This document shows, in pieces, positions 27,993-36,741 of a stretch of DNA of 64,000 bases. This DNA is from Polaribacter sp. SA4-10. Lineage in GTDB: Bacteria; Bacteroidota; Bacteroidia; Flavobacteriales; Flavobacteriaceae. Each line of letters opens with the position of its first letter. The stretch's first letter is position 1. The notes under the pieces are model-generated. The model was not told the origin of the DNA. It did not search any database and worked only from the letters and a program-made list of their open reading frames with translations. The DNA is taken from contig NZ_CP019331.1 of the NCBI RefSeq assembly GCF_002163835.1, forward strand, positions 930,001 to 994,000, in the 5' to 3' direction. Position numbers and translations under genes: made by a program.

Positions 27993-29021
27993 ATGAATCA
28001 AAAAAATTACAAAAAACAGTTTATTATATTATCAGTTTTACTGATAATCTTGTTCTTTTTGAACATCAGTTTTGGCTCTGTTTCCATTCCGTTTAAAGAT
28101 ATCTTTAATAGTATTTTTGGTGGCAATGTAACCAAAGAAAGTTGGCAAACCATTATTCTACAGTTTAGACTACCTAAAGCAATTACCGCTGTTTTAGTAG
28201 GTTCTGGCTTGTCTATTTGTGGTTTATTAATGCAAACTTTATTTAGAAACCCTTTAGCAGGACCTTTTGTTTTAGGTATTTCTTCTGGCGCAAGTTTAGG
28301 CGTTGCACTATTAATTTTAGGGTCATCCGTTTTTGGAGGCTTCTTTCTTACCAATTCATTTTCAAATTGGTCTTTACCAATTGCTGCAAGTTTAGGTGCT
28401 TTTTTAGTATTATCGGCGGTAATTATAGCGGCTAATAAAGTTAGAAATACCATGTCTATTCTTATTATTGGATTAATGTTTGGTAGTCTTACAGCTGCAG
28501 TTATAAGTGTTTTAGCTTATTTTAGTGAAGCAGATCAAATTCAGCAATATTTATTTTGGAGTTTTGGTAGCTTAGGGAATCTTTCTTGGAAAGAACTTTG
28601 GGTGTTTATACTTATTTATTGTGTTGGCATTTTAGGAACCATTTCTATTATAAAACCTTTAAACAGTTATTTACTAGGTGAAAATTACGCAAAAAGCTTA
28701 GGAATTAACATCAAAAAAAGTAGGTATATTATTTTACTAATTACAAGTTTATTAACGGGAGTAATCACGGCATTTTCTGGTCCAATTGCTTTTATAGGCT
28801 TGGCAATTCCTCATATTTCTAGATTGATTTTCTCGAGCTCAAATCATAAAATATTATTACCTGCTGTTGCAATTATTGGAGCCATTGTACTATTAATTTG
28901 CGATATTATTGCACAATTACCAACAAGCGAATTTACATTACCAATAAACGCAATTACCTCTATTTTTGGTGCACCAATTGTAATTTGGCTATTAATTAGA
29001 AAAAAGAGAATTTTTGTCTAA
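27993..29021 (+). CDS. FecCD-family ABC transporter permease
   Basis: An inner-membrane permease of the BtuC/FecCD family for iron-siderophores, haem or cobalamin. It has about nine hydrophobic segments and the family blocks RLPKAITAVLVGSGLSICGLLMQ and FSGPIAFIGLAIPHISRL (about 255-272, the coupling region). Its last codons overlap the ATPase gene. No substrate-binding lipoprotein gene is next to it, so the substrate is open. Confidence 0.93.
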   Translation: MNQKNYKKQFIILSVLLIILFFLNISFGSVSIPFKDIFNSIFGGNVTKESWQTIILQFRLPKAITAVLVGSGLSICGLLMQTLFRNPLAGPFVLGISSGASLGVALLILGSSVFGGFFLTNSFSNWSLPIAASLGAFLVLSAVIIAANKVRNTMSILIIGLMFGSLTAAVISVLAYFSEADQIQQYLFWSFGSLGNLSWKELWVFILIYCVGILGTISIIKPLNSYLLGENYAKSLGINIKKSRYIILLITSLLTGVITAFSGPIAFIGLAIPHISRLIFSSSNHKILLPAVAIIGAIVLLICDIIAQLPTSEFTLPINAITSIFGAPIVIWLLIRKKRIFV

Positions 29022-29821
29022 TGAATACATTAAAAGAAAAAAACATCATTCTAAATACTGAAAACCTATCTATAGGGTATCAGCATAAAAAGAACCCAAA
29101 AATTGTTGTTTCAAATATTAATTTAGAAATAGAAAAAGGGAAATTAATTACTATTTTAGGGAAAAACGGAATCGGAAAATCAACTTTATTAAGAACGATT
29201 TCTAACGTACAAGCACCTATTTCTGGTCGTGTTTTTTTGAAGGATAAAAATCTTAATCAATATTCAGAAAAAGAACTTTCTACACAATTAAGCTTCGTTT
29301 TAACAGAACGTTTACCAGAAAGCCAATTAACCGTTTTTGAACTCATTGCACTTGGCAGACAACCTTACACAAATTGGATTGACACACTTTCTAATGAAGA
29401 TATACAAAAGGTAAATACAGCTATTGAACAAACTGAAATTGAGCATCTTAAAAACAATCGTTTTTATGAATTAAGTGATGGGCAATTACAAAGAGTTCTC
29501 ATTGCTAGAGCTTTGGCGCAAGACACCGCTATTATTATTTTAGATGAGCCCACGGCACATTTAGACATGCATCATACAATCAAAATATTTTCGCTGTTAA
29601 AAAGATTGGTAGCAACCACTTCAAAAACAATTATCATTTCTTCTCATGAAGTTAATTTATCCATTCAACTTTCAGATGAAATTATAATTCTAACAGAAGC
29701 TCATTTTTATGCAGGAACGCCTGCGGAGTTAATCTCTAAAAATGCTTTTGAGAACTTGTTTCCTAAAGGACTTATTAATTTTAACAGAACATTACAGCAA
29801 TTTGTCATTAACAAAATATAA
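29021..29821 (+). CDS. FecE/BtuD-type ABC transporter ATPase
   Basis: The ATPase partner of the upstream permease. Walker A GKNGIGKST (about 47-55), signature LSDGQLQR with D in place of the usual G (LSDGQ instead of LSGGQ, common in this family), Walker B IIILDEPTAHLD and the switch His in ISSHEVN. Start overlaps the permease stop (TAATG), indicating coupling. Confidence 0.93.
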   Translation: MNTLKEKNIILNTENLSIGYQHKKNPKIVVSNINLEIEKGKLITILGKNGIGKSTLLRTISNVQAPISGRVFLKDKNLNQYSEKELSTQLSFVLTERLPESQLTVFELIALGRQPYTNWIDTLSNEDIQKVNTAIEQTEIEHLKNNRFYELSDGQLQRVLIARALAQDTAIIILDEPTAHLDMHHTIKIFSLLKRLVATTSKTIIISSHEVNLSIQLSDEIIILTEAHFYAGTPAELISKNAFENLFPKGLINFNRTLQQFVINKI

Positions 29822-29871
29822 CTTTGAAGCAATACTAACTTTTATAAACAAACTAAACACTCTTTTAATCG

Positions 29872-30924
29872 ATGAAAAAAATATTTTTTATTGCTAGTAC
29901 ATTTGCATTTTTGGCATGTAGCACTAGTAAAGATGCTTCTAAAAATACGGATGCAAACATAGATCAAGCTGCAAAATATGCTGCTACAATTACTGCAAAA
30001 GATTTAAGTAAACACTTATTTATTTATGCTTCAGATGAATTTGAAGGAAGAAATACCGGCGAACCTGGTCAGAAAAAAGCAGTAGCATATTTAAAAAACT
30101 TTTATGTACGTGAAGGAATTGCTTCTGCAATAGGTGGCGATGATTATTTTCAGGAAGTTCCTGCAGAATGGCTAAACAAAAATGCAAGAAGAGGAGAATT
30201 AAAAGCTTCTGAAAATGTGGTTGCTTTTATAAAAGGAACTGAAAAACCAGATGAAATTGTAGTTATTTCTGCGCATTTAGATCATGAAGGAATTAAAGAT
30301 GGTGAAATATATAATGGTGCAGATGATGATGGTTCTGGAACCGTTGCTCTCTTAGAAATTGCACAAGCTTTTAAAGAAGCTTCTAAAGCAGGAAAAGGAC
30401 CAAAACGTTCTATTTTAATCTTACATGTTACTGGTGAAGAAAAAGGATTATTAGGTTCTAAATACTATACAGAAAACCCATTATTTCCTCTTGCAAATAC
30501 TGTTTGTGATCTAAATATAGACATGGTTGGTAGAATTGATGACAGACATAAAGAAAACCCTAATTATGTGTATTTAATTGGTTCCGATAAATTAAGTACA
30601 GAGTTACATAACTTGTCTGAAGAAATGAACACGAAGTACACTAATATAACGTTAGATTATAAATATAATGATGAAAATGATCCTAATCGTTTTTACTACA
30701 GATCAGACCATTATAACTTTGCAAAACACAATGTGCCAATTATTTTTTACTTTAATGGTACACATGCAGATTACCACAAACCAACAGATACACCAGACAA
30801 AATTAATTACGAATTGTTAGAAAACAGAACGCGTTTGGTTTTTCATACGGCTTGGGAAGTTGCAAATAGAGAAGCAAGAATTTTTGCTGATAAAGCAGAA
30901 GTTAAAAAAGAAGAAAGTAAATAA
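29872..30924 (+). CDS. M28-family zinc aminopeptidase lipoprotein
   Basis: A 350-residue peptidase with a lipoprotein signal (Cys16 in FLACS). Co-catalytic zinc ligands are visible: H in ISAHLDHEG, D in GADDDGSGT, the EE of HVTGEEKGLLGS, D in LNIDMVGRID and H near GTHADYHKPTDTPDKI. Acts in the periplasm on peptides. It is followed by a very strong terminator that marks the left edge of the accessory region. Confidence 0.93.
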   Translation: MKKIFFIASTFAFLACSTSKDASKNTDANIDQAAKYAATITAKDLSKHLFIYASDEFEGRNTGEPGQKKAVAYLKNFYVREGIASAIGGDDYFQEVPAEWLNKNARRGELKASENVVAFIKGTEKPDEIVVISAHLDHEGIKDGEIYNGADDDGSGTVALLEIAQAFKEASKAGKGPKRSILILHVTGEEKGLLGSKYYTENPLFPLANTVCDLNIDMVGRIDDRHKENPNYVYLIGSDKLSTELHNLSEEMNTKYTNITLDYKYNDENDPNRFYYRSDHYNFAKHNVPIIFYFNGTHADYHKPTDTPDKINYELLENRTRLVFHTAWEVANREARIFADKAEVKKEESK

Positions 30925-30943
30925 TTTTTCTTTTTATTGATGT

Positions 30944-30976
30944 AAAGAAACCGAGCTAAAAGCTCGGTTTCTTTAT
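30944..30976 (+). terminator. Strong terminator after the M28 peptidase gene
   Basis: Perfect 14-bp stem AAAGAAACCGAGCT / AGCTCGGTTTCTTT with a 3-nt loop. It separates the core genes from the cassette region that starts downstream. Confidence 0.85.
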
Positions 30977-31079
30977 GTTTATTTTTTTAATAAATAGACC
31001 AAAGCAAGAGAATAGTCATCTGTAGAATCGCATTAAAAAAATTACTTTTAATTTATTATGAAATAAGTCTTTTAACCTA

Positions 31080-31111
31080 TTGATTTTTTGACTAAAAAAA
31101 AACTAACTTTG
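31080..31111 (+). promoter_or_regulatory. Putative promoter at the head of the cassette region
   Basis: TTG (31080-31082) and TAACTTTG (31104-31111) are 21 nt apart, near the Bacteroidota consensus of 19. It is followed by GCGTTAACG (31151-31159) and by the MBOAT gene at 31224. It could drive the leading cassette. Confidence 0.45.
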
Positions 31112-31223
31112 TCCACTTCTGATATAAGAAATTAAAACTAAGTTATATCAGCGTTAACGTTGTGCCTATCCCCCCTAAAAACAACAAAACTAGTTATCAA
31201 ACTACAAAGAATAGACAGAATTT

Positions 31224-32675
31224 ATGCTTTTTAACTCAATTGACTTTGCTATATTCCTACCCATAGTATTTATACTTTATTGGTTTGCAACAAACAACAA
31301 CTTGAAACTGCAAAACTTTCTAATAGTTGCAGCTAGTTATTTATTTTATGGTTGGTGGGATTGGAGATTTTTATCGCTAATTTTATTCAGCACTTTGATT
31401 GATTATTCAATTGGAATTAGATTATCAAAAGAAGATAATATATCAAAAAGAAAGATATTGCTTTGGATAAGTATTTTGGTAAATCTTGGATTTTTAGGAT
31501 TTTTTAAATACTATAATTTCTTTCTCGATAACTTTGTGACAGCATTTTCATTTTTTGGATCTTCAATAAATCCACAAGGATTAAATATAATCTTACCTGT
31601 TGGTATTAGTTTTTATACTTTTCAAACGTTAAGCTATACAATCGATGTTTACAAGCGAAAACTTGAACCTACAAAAGACTTTATAGCATTTTCAGCATTT
31701 GTTAGTTTCTTTCCTCAACTAGTTGCAGGACCAATTGAGAGAGCGTCAAATCTTTTACCTCAGTTTTATAGAAAAAGAGAATTTGATTACTCTAAAGCTG
31801 TAGATGGAATGCGTCAGATTCTATGGGGACTATTTAAAAAAATTGTTATCGCTGATAACTGTGCTCAATATGCTAATGAGATATTCAATAATTCAGCTGA
31901 TTTCTCAGGAAGTACATTAGTACTTGGTGCTGTTTTCTTTACATTTCAAATATATGGAGACTTCTCAGGGTATTCGGATATTGCAATTGGTACATCAAGA
32001 CTTTTCGGATTTAATTTAAAACAAAACTTTGCATTCCCTTACTTTTCAAGAGACATTGCAGAATTTTGGAGACGTTGGCATATTTCATTGTCAACTTGGT
32101 TTCGGGACTATTTATATATTCCATTGGGCGGAAGTCGCGGTGGTACTTGGATAAAAGTTAGAAATACTTTTATCATTTTTATAGTCAGTGGATTTTGGCA
32201 TGGTGCGAATTGGACATTTATTGTTTGGGGAGCATTGAATGCCATTTACTTCTTACCACTTTTATTGACCAACAATAATCGTAATAATCTTGAAACAGTT
32301 GCTCAAGGAAAGTTTTTTCCTAATATAAAAGAACTTTCTTTTATGTTGCTGACGTTTGGTTTAACAGTTTTTGCTTGGATATTCTTCAGGGCAGAGAACA
32401 TCGGTCATGCATTCAACTATATTTCGGAGATTTTATCAAGCTCACTTTTTGAAATCCCAAAGTTTGCAGGAAGGAGAAGTGCATTTACAACAATATTAAT
32501 TATTGGAATTTTTGTTTTAATTGAATGGCAAGGTCGTGAAGGTCAATATGCCATTTCGGACATTGGGCAAAAATGGTATAGACCATTAAGATGGACATTT
32601 TATTCATTACTCATTTTTGCAATAGGAATGTTTATGCCCTCAGTCGAATCACCTTTTATCTATTTTCAATTTTAA
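31224..32675 (+). CDS. MBOAT-family O-acyltransferase (AlgI/DltB-like)
   Basis: A 483-residue polytopic membrane protein. The family's conserved blocks are present: SFYTFQTLSYTIDVYK, AEFWRRWHISLSTWFRDYLYIPLGGSRGG (about 279-307) and SGFWHGANWTFIVWG (about 320-334) with the catalytic His. It would move acetyl groups from the cytoplasm to an exported glycan or other acceptor. It is followed by an SGNH-like gene 9 nt later, the usual partner. The region 32591-32788 in another frame is a shadow. Confidence 0.92.
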   Translation: MLFNSIDFAIFLPIVFILYWFATNNNLKLQNFLIVAASYLFYGWWDWRFLSLILFSTLIDYSIGIRLSKEDNISKRKILLWISILVNLGFLGFFKYYNFFLDNFVTAFSFFGSSINPQGLNIILPVGISFYTFQTLSYTIDVYKRKLEPTKDFIAFSAFVSFFPQLVAGPIERASNLLPQFYRKREFDYSKAVDGMRQILWGLFKKIVIADNCAQYANEIFNNSADFSGSTLVLGAVFFTFQIYGDFSGYSDIAIGTSRLFGFNLKQNFAFPYFSRDIAEFWRRWHISLSTWFRDYLYIPLGGSRGGTWIKVRNTFIIFIVSGFWHGANWTFIVWGALNAIYFLPLLLTNNNRNNLETVAQGKFFPNIKELSFMLLTFGLTVFAWIFFRAENIGHAFNYISEILSSSLFEIPKFAGRRSAFTTILIIGIFVLIEWQGREGQYAISDIGQKWYRPLRWTFYSLLIFAIGMFMPSVESPFIYFQF

Positions 32676-32684
32676 GCATTAGCA

Positions 32685-33638
32685 ATGAAAAAATTCATTT
32701 CCAATACGATTTTATTTCTTCTTTTTACATCATTATTTTATTTGACATTCTTGTTTGTTTGGGGGAGTTACGCACCTTCAATATCTAAACAAAATATTAA
32801 TTATAAAATTGGCTCATATGGGCATATGTACTCAAGGCTTTCTGAGATTAAAAATCACGGAGATGTAGATATTCTATTTTTAGGGTCATCTCATGCATAT
32901 AGGGGTTTTGATACAAGAATATTCTTAGATAATGGATATAAATCATTTAATTTAGGTTCGAGTGCTCAAACACCTTCTCAAACAAAAGTTTTACTTAAAA
33001 GGTATTTGGAAAGTTTAAATCCAGAAATAGTGATTTATGAAGTTTATCCAGAAACGTTTACTATAGACGGTGTTGAATCATCTCTTGATATAATTGCTAA
33101 TGACAAAAATGATTCACATTCTTTGAATATGGCATTAAAAATCAACAATATAAAAACATATAATACGCTAATTTACGGTTTAACTCGTGATTTACTTGGA
33201 TTAAATAAATCGTTTTCTGAACCTATCATTAAAGGGAATGACAAATATATCTCTGGTGGTTATGTGGAAAAAGAAATAGGTTTTTATCAACCTACTGAAT
33301 TCGAAAAAAAAGAAATTTCATTGAGAGATTATCAACTTGAATCTTTTTCTGAAATAGTACAAATGGTTAAAAATAAAAATATTGAATTAATTCTAGTATA
33401 TGCCCCAATTCCAAGTGCTAATTATATCAGTTATAGTAATAATCATTATTTTGACAGCATAATGAGAAGGTATTCAGAATATTACAATTTCAATGAAATA
33501 TTAACCTTAAATGACTCATTATATTTTTACGATTCTAGTCACTTAAATCAAAATGGTGTTAACATATTTAATAAAAAACTAATTGAATTATTAAATGAAA
33601 ATAAAGCACGAACGCACAACAATGTATATAAAAAATAG
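32685..33638 (+). CDS. SGNH-hydrolase-like acetyltransferase partner of the MBOAT protein
   Basis: A 317-residue protein with an N-terminal membrane anchor (about 5-27), the GDS-like block ILFLGSSHAYRGFD (about 62-75, nucleophile Ser) and a C-terminal DSSHLNQNG (about 282-290) with the Asp-x-x-His pair. This matches AlgJ/AlgX/DltD-like partners that finish O-acetyl transfer in the periplasm. Its last codons and stop lie within the left arm of the CGTTAGC repeat that follows, as in integron cassettes. Confidence 0.85.
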   Translation: MKKFISNTILFLLFTSLFYLTFLFVWGSYAPSISKQNINYKIGSYGHMYSRLSEIKNHGDVDILFLGSSHAYRGFDTRIFLDNGYKSFNLGSSAQTPSQTKVLLKRYLESLNPEIVIYEVYPETFTIDGVESSLDIIANDKNDSHSLNMALKINNIKTYNTLIYGLTRDLLGLNKSFSEPIIKGNDKYISGGYVEKEIGFYQPTEFEKKEISLRDYQLESFSEIVQMVKNKNIELILVYAPIPSANYISYSNNHYFDSIMRRYSEYYNFNEILTLNDSLYFYDSSHLNQNGVNIFNKKLIELLNENKARTHNNVYKK

Positions 33639-33744
33639 GCGAAAGAGTAATAAATTCAAGGCTTTTGGCTCGCATCAAACTTTGTGCTTAACCGAAAGCT
33701 TTGTGCTTCGAAATCGCCTACTTTTCATATACTAACCGTTAGCC
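33612..33744 (+). repeat. attC-like repeat A (long form)
   Basis: Left arm CACAACAATGTATAT..AATAGGCGA pairs imperfectly with TCGCCTACTTTTCATATAC..AACCGTTAGC on the right, forming a long hairpin. The left arm contains the stop of the SGNH gene; the right end CGTTAGCC lies 14 nt before the next gene's ATG. Confidence 0.75.
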
Positions 33745-33758
33745 ATCATTTACATATC

Positions 33759-35306
33759 ATGAAATTGTTTAACACCAAACTCCAACATAAAACACTCGAA
33801 ATCGTAGGTTTATTTCTAATTATTGTAATTTTCTTTTTTGGTTTTAGTATTTCTTATAATGAAATGGATGTAATTCCATATGCAAGAGCCACTTTTAATG
33901 ATAATTGGATACCAAATGATTGGTACCTAAATCTTAACATCACATACCGTTATTTATTCAGCTATATTATTGGTTTCTTTGCAGAAACCTTTGGAACTAT
34001 CCCAACAATCATAGCTGGAAGACTCATCTCATATGTCTTAATTTCCTTATCACTTCTCCTTTTAATAAGGCTAGTTTATGGGAAATCTTATAACGCTATA
34101 ACTTATTTAGCACTTGTTCTTTTATTTACCTTTTTCCCAAATGGAAATGGCGCTGAAGAATGGATGGTAGGAGGTTTAGAAACCAAAGTATTTTCATACG
34201 CATTTTCAATATTGGCACTAGCCATGTTCCTTGAAAAAAGGATGAAATTGGGATTTCTGTTTGCAGGTTTGATGCTGTCCTTTCATCTATTGATCGGTAT
34301 TTATAGCATATTTTGCCTTATTCCAATCTTCTTTTTTTATCAACGGGATGCAAAAAAGTTTTATTTAGATGCTGTAAAAGCATTTCCAATTTTTATTATC
34401 ACTGGAAGCATAGGTATTTATGGTATTGTGCATCAATTGTTTTTCTCAGAAAGCTCTGCATCAAATATTGGATGGGATATATACGTAAACCTGAGAGTGC
34501 CACATCACACTTTGCCTAATTTTTTTCCATTTGAACTTTGGATCAAAATGATGGTTTTTACAGCAATAAACATCGGATTTACAATAAAATTGCGGAATCA
34601 AAAAATCAAGTTGATTTCCTATTATGCTCTTTTTTCAGTAATTATTAGTTTGATTGGAATAATTGTCTTTTGGATTTCGGACGCCAATCACAACTTGAAA
34701 TATTACTTCTTTAGATTTAGCGATACCACACTACCTTTAATAACACTATTAAATGTCAGCTATTTTCTCAATGAAAAAATAAAGAAATCTCCTCGAAAAG
34801 TTCAAAATATATTAAGCTATACAGCTTGTGTGATTATGCTTCTATTTGTAGCTGCAAAGGCAAAAGGTTTTACTGCAAACTTCACAAGTAACAATATAAA
34901 GTTTAAGACGCATACCAGTGACGATGTTGCAATGGAAAATTGGGTGAAAAACAACACCGATAATACCAAGACTTTTATTGTCCCACCTAATATGAGCTTC
35001 TTCTATATCAATTTTGAACGATCTGCATTTGTTACATGGAAGCACTCACCACAAAACGAAGCAGATATAGTTGAATGGTATTGTCGACTAAAGCTCCTCA
35101 ATCAAAATGAAGACTTTAAGTATCAATCAGAAATCTATGATAACTATTACAAATTGACCAAGAAGGATATCTTAATCATTGCCAAAAAATATCCAAATGC
35201 CAATTATTTTTTGACCTCTAGCGCAACAAACTTAAGTTTTCCAGTACTATTCAAATCCGACAAGTTTACGTTATATAAAATTAGAACGTTGGCTAACAAA
35301 ACCTAA
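33759..35306 (+). CDS. Large polytopic membrane protein, GT-C-like
   Basis: About 515 residues from the ATG at 33759, with ten or more hydrophobic segments and a soluble C-terminal part from about residue 390. An NEMDVIPYARATFND motif after the first helix recalls the first periplasmic loop of GT-C glycosyltransferase-fold proteins, and it resembles DUF6798-type proteins, but no catalytic function can be assigned. The longer GTG frame from 33684 would run through repeat A and is rejected. Its stop codon lies inside the next CGTTAGC repeat. Confidence 0.75.
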   Translation: MKLFNTKLQHKTLEIVGLFLIIVIFFFGFSISYNEMDVIPYARATFNDNWIPNDWYLNLNITYRYLFSYIIGFFAETFGTIPTIIAGRLISYVLISLSLLLLIRLVYGKSYNAITYLALVLLFTFFPNGNGAEEWMVGGLETKVFSYAFSILALAMFLEKRMKLGFLFAGLMLSFHLLIGIYSIFCLIPIFFFYQRDAKKFYLDAVKAFPIFIITGSIGIYGIVHQLFFSESSASNIGWDIYVNLRVPHHTLPNFFPFELWIKMMVFTAINIGFTIKLRNQKIKLISYYALFSVIISLIGIIVFWISDANHNLKYYFFRFSDTTLPLITLLNVSYFLNEKIKKSPRKVQNILSYTACVIMLLFVAAKAKGFTANFTSNNIKFKTHTSDDVAMENWVKNNTDNTKTFIVPPNMSFFYINFERSAFVTWKHSPQNEADIVEWYCRLKLLNQNEDFKYQSEIYDNYYKLTKKDILIIAKKYPNANYFLTSSATNLSFPVLFKSDKFTLYKIRTLANKT

Positions 35307-35341
35307 ACTGCATTAAAACGCAGTTTAGCCGAAGCGTTAGC
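35291..35341 (+). repeat. attC-like repeat B (short form)
   Basis: GGCTAAC (35291-35297) pairs with GTTAGC (35336-35341). Inside, CTAAACTGC (35303-35311) pairs perfectly with GCAGTTTAG (35320-35328) around an 8-nt loop. The two helices are separated by an unpaired internal loop (5 and 7 nt). This R''-L''-loop-L'-R' layout is that of an integron attC site. The stop of the upstream gene (35304-35306) is inside it. Confidence 0.8.
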
Positions 35342-35370
35342 AGTAATTTAAGAACTAAAAATAAATAAAA

Positions 35371-36069
35371 TTGAAAGCATACTTTTCAAATGTCATTCCA
35401 AAAATTCAGCAATTTTCAAAAAAATTTGATGATTTAACTTTATTAAAAAATCAAAATTGGGTTTTAATTGATGAATCTAATGACACTAAAAATGTTTTTA
35501 TTTTTCGTGATAAAAACCAAGTTTTAATCTCAAGAAACGGAAAAGTTAAAAGAGAAAATTGGGAATATATAGGAGAAAATAATTTACTAATTGATATAGA
35601 TGGTGAGAGTTATTTATTCAAACATGGTTTTTTAGACGAAAATATATTTGCCTTAAAAATGGATAGTAAAGACACTTATGTTTTTTTGATTAATGAATCT
35701 AAATATGGGTTTGAAATTAATAGCGTCGCAGACATAAATGAATTTTTAATTGAAAATTACTTAATAAATAAACAGCAAATCACTAATAATCAATTAAGTA
35801 ATAATTATGAAATTAAAAAAGTAAAAAGTAAAAAAGCTTTTTTTGCCCCTATACGGGAAACTTTTAAAGTTCGTTTCAATGATAAATTAAAAGGAGAAAT
35901 ATATGTGAGTAAAACTAGTAAAAAGTCATATTTTATTGACAGTATCAACTATACCTCAGAAATGAAACGATATTATATTAATTCTGATTACTGTATTTCC
36001 GCATTACATCAATTTTTGAAAACAGGTGAAATATCAAAAGTTGGATTAGTTGAGTCAATAATATCATAA
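35371..36069 (+). CDS. Unknown 232-residue cassette protein
   Basis: A soluble, lysine-rich protein of about 232 residues starting at TTG 35371 (MKAYFSNVIPKIQQFSKKFD). The N-terminal half has alternating hydrophobic strands (WVLIDE, NVFIFRDKNQVLISRNGKV, WEYIGENNLLIDIDGESYLFKHG) that suggest a beta-sandwich or barrel. I recognise no family or catalytic motif. It lies between two CGTTAGC repeats and so forms a single-gene cassette. Confidence 0.7.
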   Translation: MKAYFSNVIPKIQQFSKKFDDLTLLKNQNWVLIDESNDTKNVFIFRDKNQVLISRNGKVKRENWEYIGENNLLIDIDGESYLFKHGFLDENIFALKMDSKDTYVFLINESKYGFEINSVADINEFLIENYLINKQQITNNQLSNNYEIKKVKSKKAFFAPIRETFKVRFNDKLKGEIYVSKTSKKSYFIDSINYTSEMKRYYINSDYCISALHQFLKTGEISKVGLVESIIS

Positions 36070-36080
36070 TAAAAAATACT

Positions 36081-36208
36081 GCCAACAATGGCTATAAATA
36101 ATAGCTTGTTCTCGCCTACTTCTAAAAATTCTAGCGGATTTTCAGTTTGATCCGTACTACAAAGTTTAGTGCTAAACCAACGCAACATATCAAATACAAA
36201 CCGTTAGC
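36081..36208 (+). repeat. attC-like repeat C (long form)
   Basis: Begins GCCAACAATGGCTATAAATAATAG and ends CATATCAAATACAAACCGTTAGC. The ends are imperfect inverted repeats and an inner AAAATTCTAGCGGATTTT stem is visible. It follows the 232-residue protein gene. Confidence 0.75.
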
Positions 36209-36282
36209 GAAAAAATCAATTTTTAAATACAAAACGTTATCAAACAACAAAACCCAATGATTTCTCATTGGGATTTTTTTAG
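36203..36282 (+). repeat. Shared array-exit sequence, copy 1
   Basis: GTTAGCGAAAAA then TCAATTTTTAAATACAAAA and a hairpin CCCAATGA / TCATTGGG with T-run. The same sequence occurs at 38870-38950 and, more diverged, at 44222-44300. In each case it follows the last CGTTAGC repeat of a cassette block. The hairpin also serves as terminator. Confidence 0.8.
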
Positions 36283-36470
36283 CCTTTAATTTCTAAATGA
36301 ATTTCGAGTAATAATCACTTTTAGTTTTTGTTTAAAAACCTGCCCTGCATCATAGATCATTTGTTTATTGGTAGGAAGAAACCACACGCAATCTAATTAA
36401 ATCTATGTCAGCCAATTCTAAGGCTCTTTTATCACCTTTAAAGTTTGCATATGCGTGCTAAAATGTAATG
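36283..36470 (-). pseudogene. Decayed duplicate of the 3' end of the lipoprotein gene at 38954
   Basis: About 190 bp here align with 38951-39140 at roughly 90% identity by eye (for example GAATTTCGAGTAATAATC, CATAGATCATTTG and ACCACACGCAATCTAATTAAATC occur in both), in the same orientation. Only the last 60 or so codons are present. Similarity stops at GTGCTAAAATGTAATG, just where an IS3-like remnant begins. Confidence 0.85.
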
Positions 36471-36594
36471 ATAGAAAGCGTTAACGGAATATTAAAAAAA
36501 AGGCATTTAATCTAGACCAAACCTTTATGAACGTAGCACATGAAAAGAGAGCTGCAAAAAATGCAATTAATTGATACAATGAAGTAAGGTTCTA
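36471..36594 (+). pseudogene. IS3-family transposase remnant
   Basis: Fragments read IESVNGILK, then after a frameshift in an A-run AFNLDQTFMNVAHEKRAAKNAIN, then a stop followed by YNEVR. This matches the C-terminal part of the rve integrase domain in IS3-family OrfB proteins (ERVNGILK.EF..D...AxxAI..YN..R). Only about 40 codons remain and no terminal inverted repeats were found. Confidence 0.65.
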
Positions 36595-36741
36595 TTTTTT
36601 TTTAGACTAAAATACCCCAAATAGGGTATATAAATTAACAGCGTAAATCAATTTTAACCTGTAACCGTATTTCAGGACAAGCCATTAAGAAATAAATGAA
36701 ATTTGTTTTTTAATTTAACATTTCTTAAAAAAAGCTTTCAT
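36595..36741. other. Leader of the spondin_N cassette gene
   Basis: AT-rich non-coding sequence between the IS remnant and the next gene. CCCCAAATAGGGTA forms a small palindrome near 36612. No clear promoter consensus is visible. Confidence 0.4.

Noticed and set aside
33684..33758. Longer start for the 540-residue membrane protein
   Set aside because: The extra residues are encoded by the right half of repeat A, including CGTTAGCC; the ATG at 33759 fits better.
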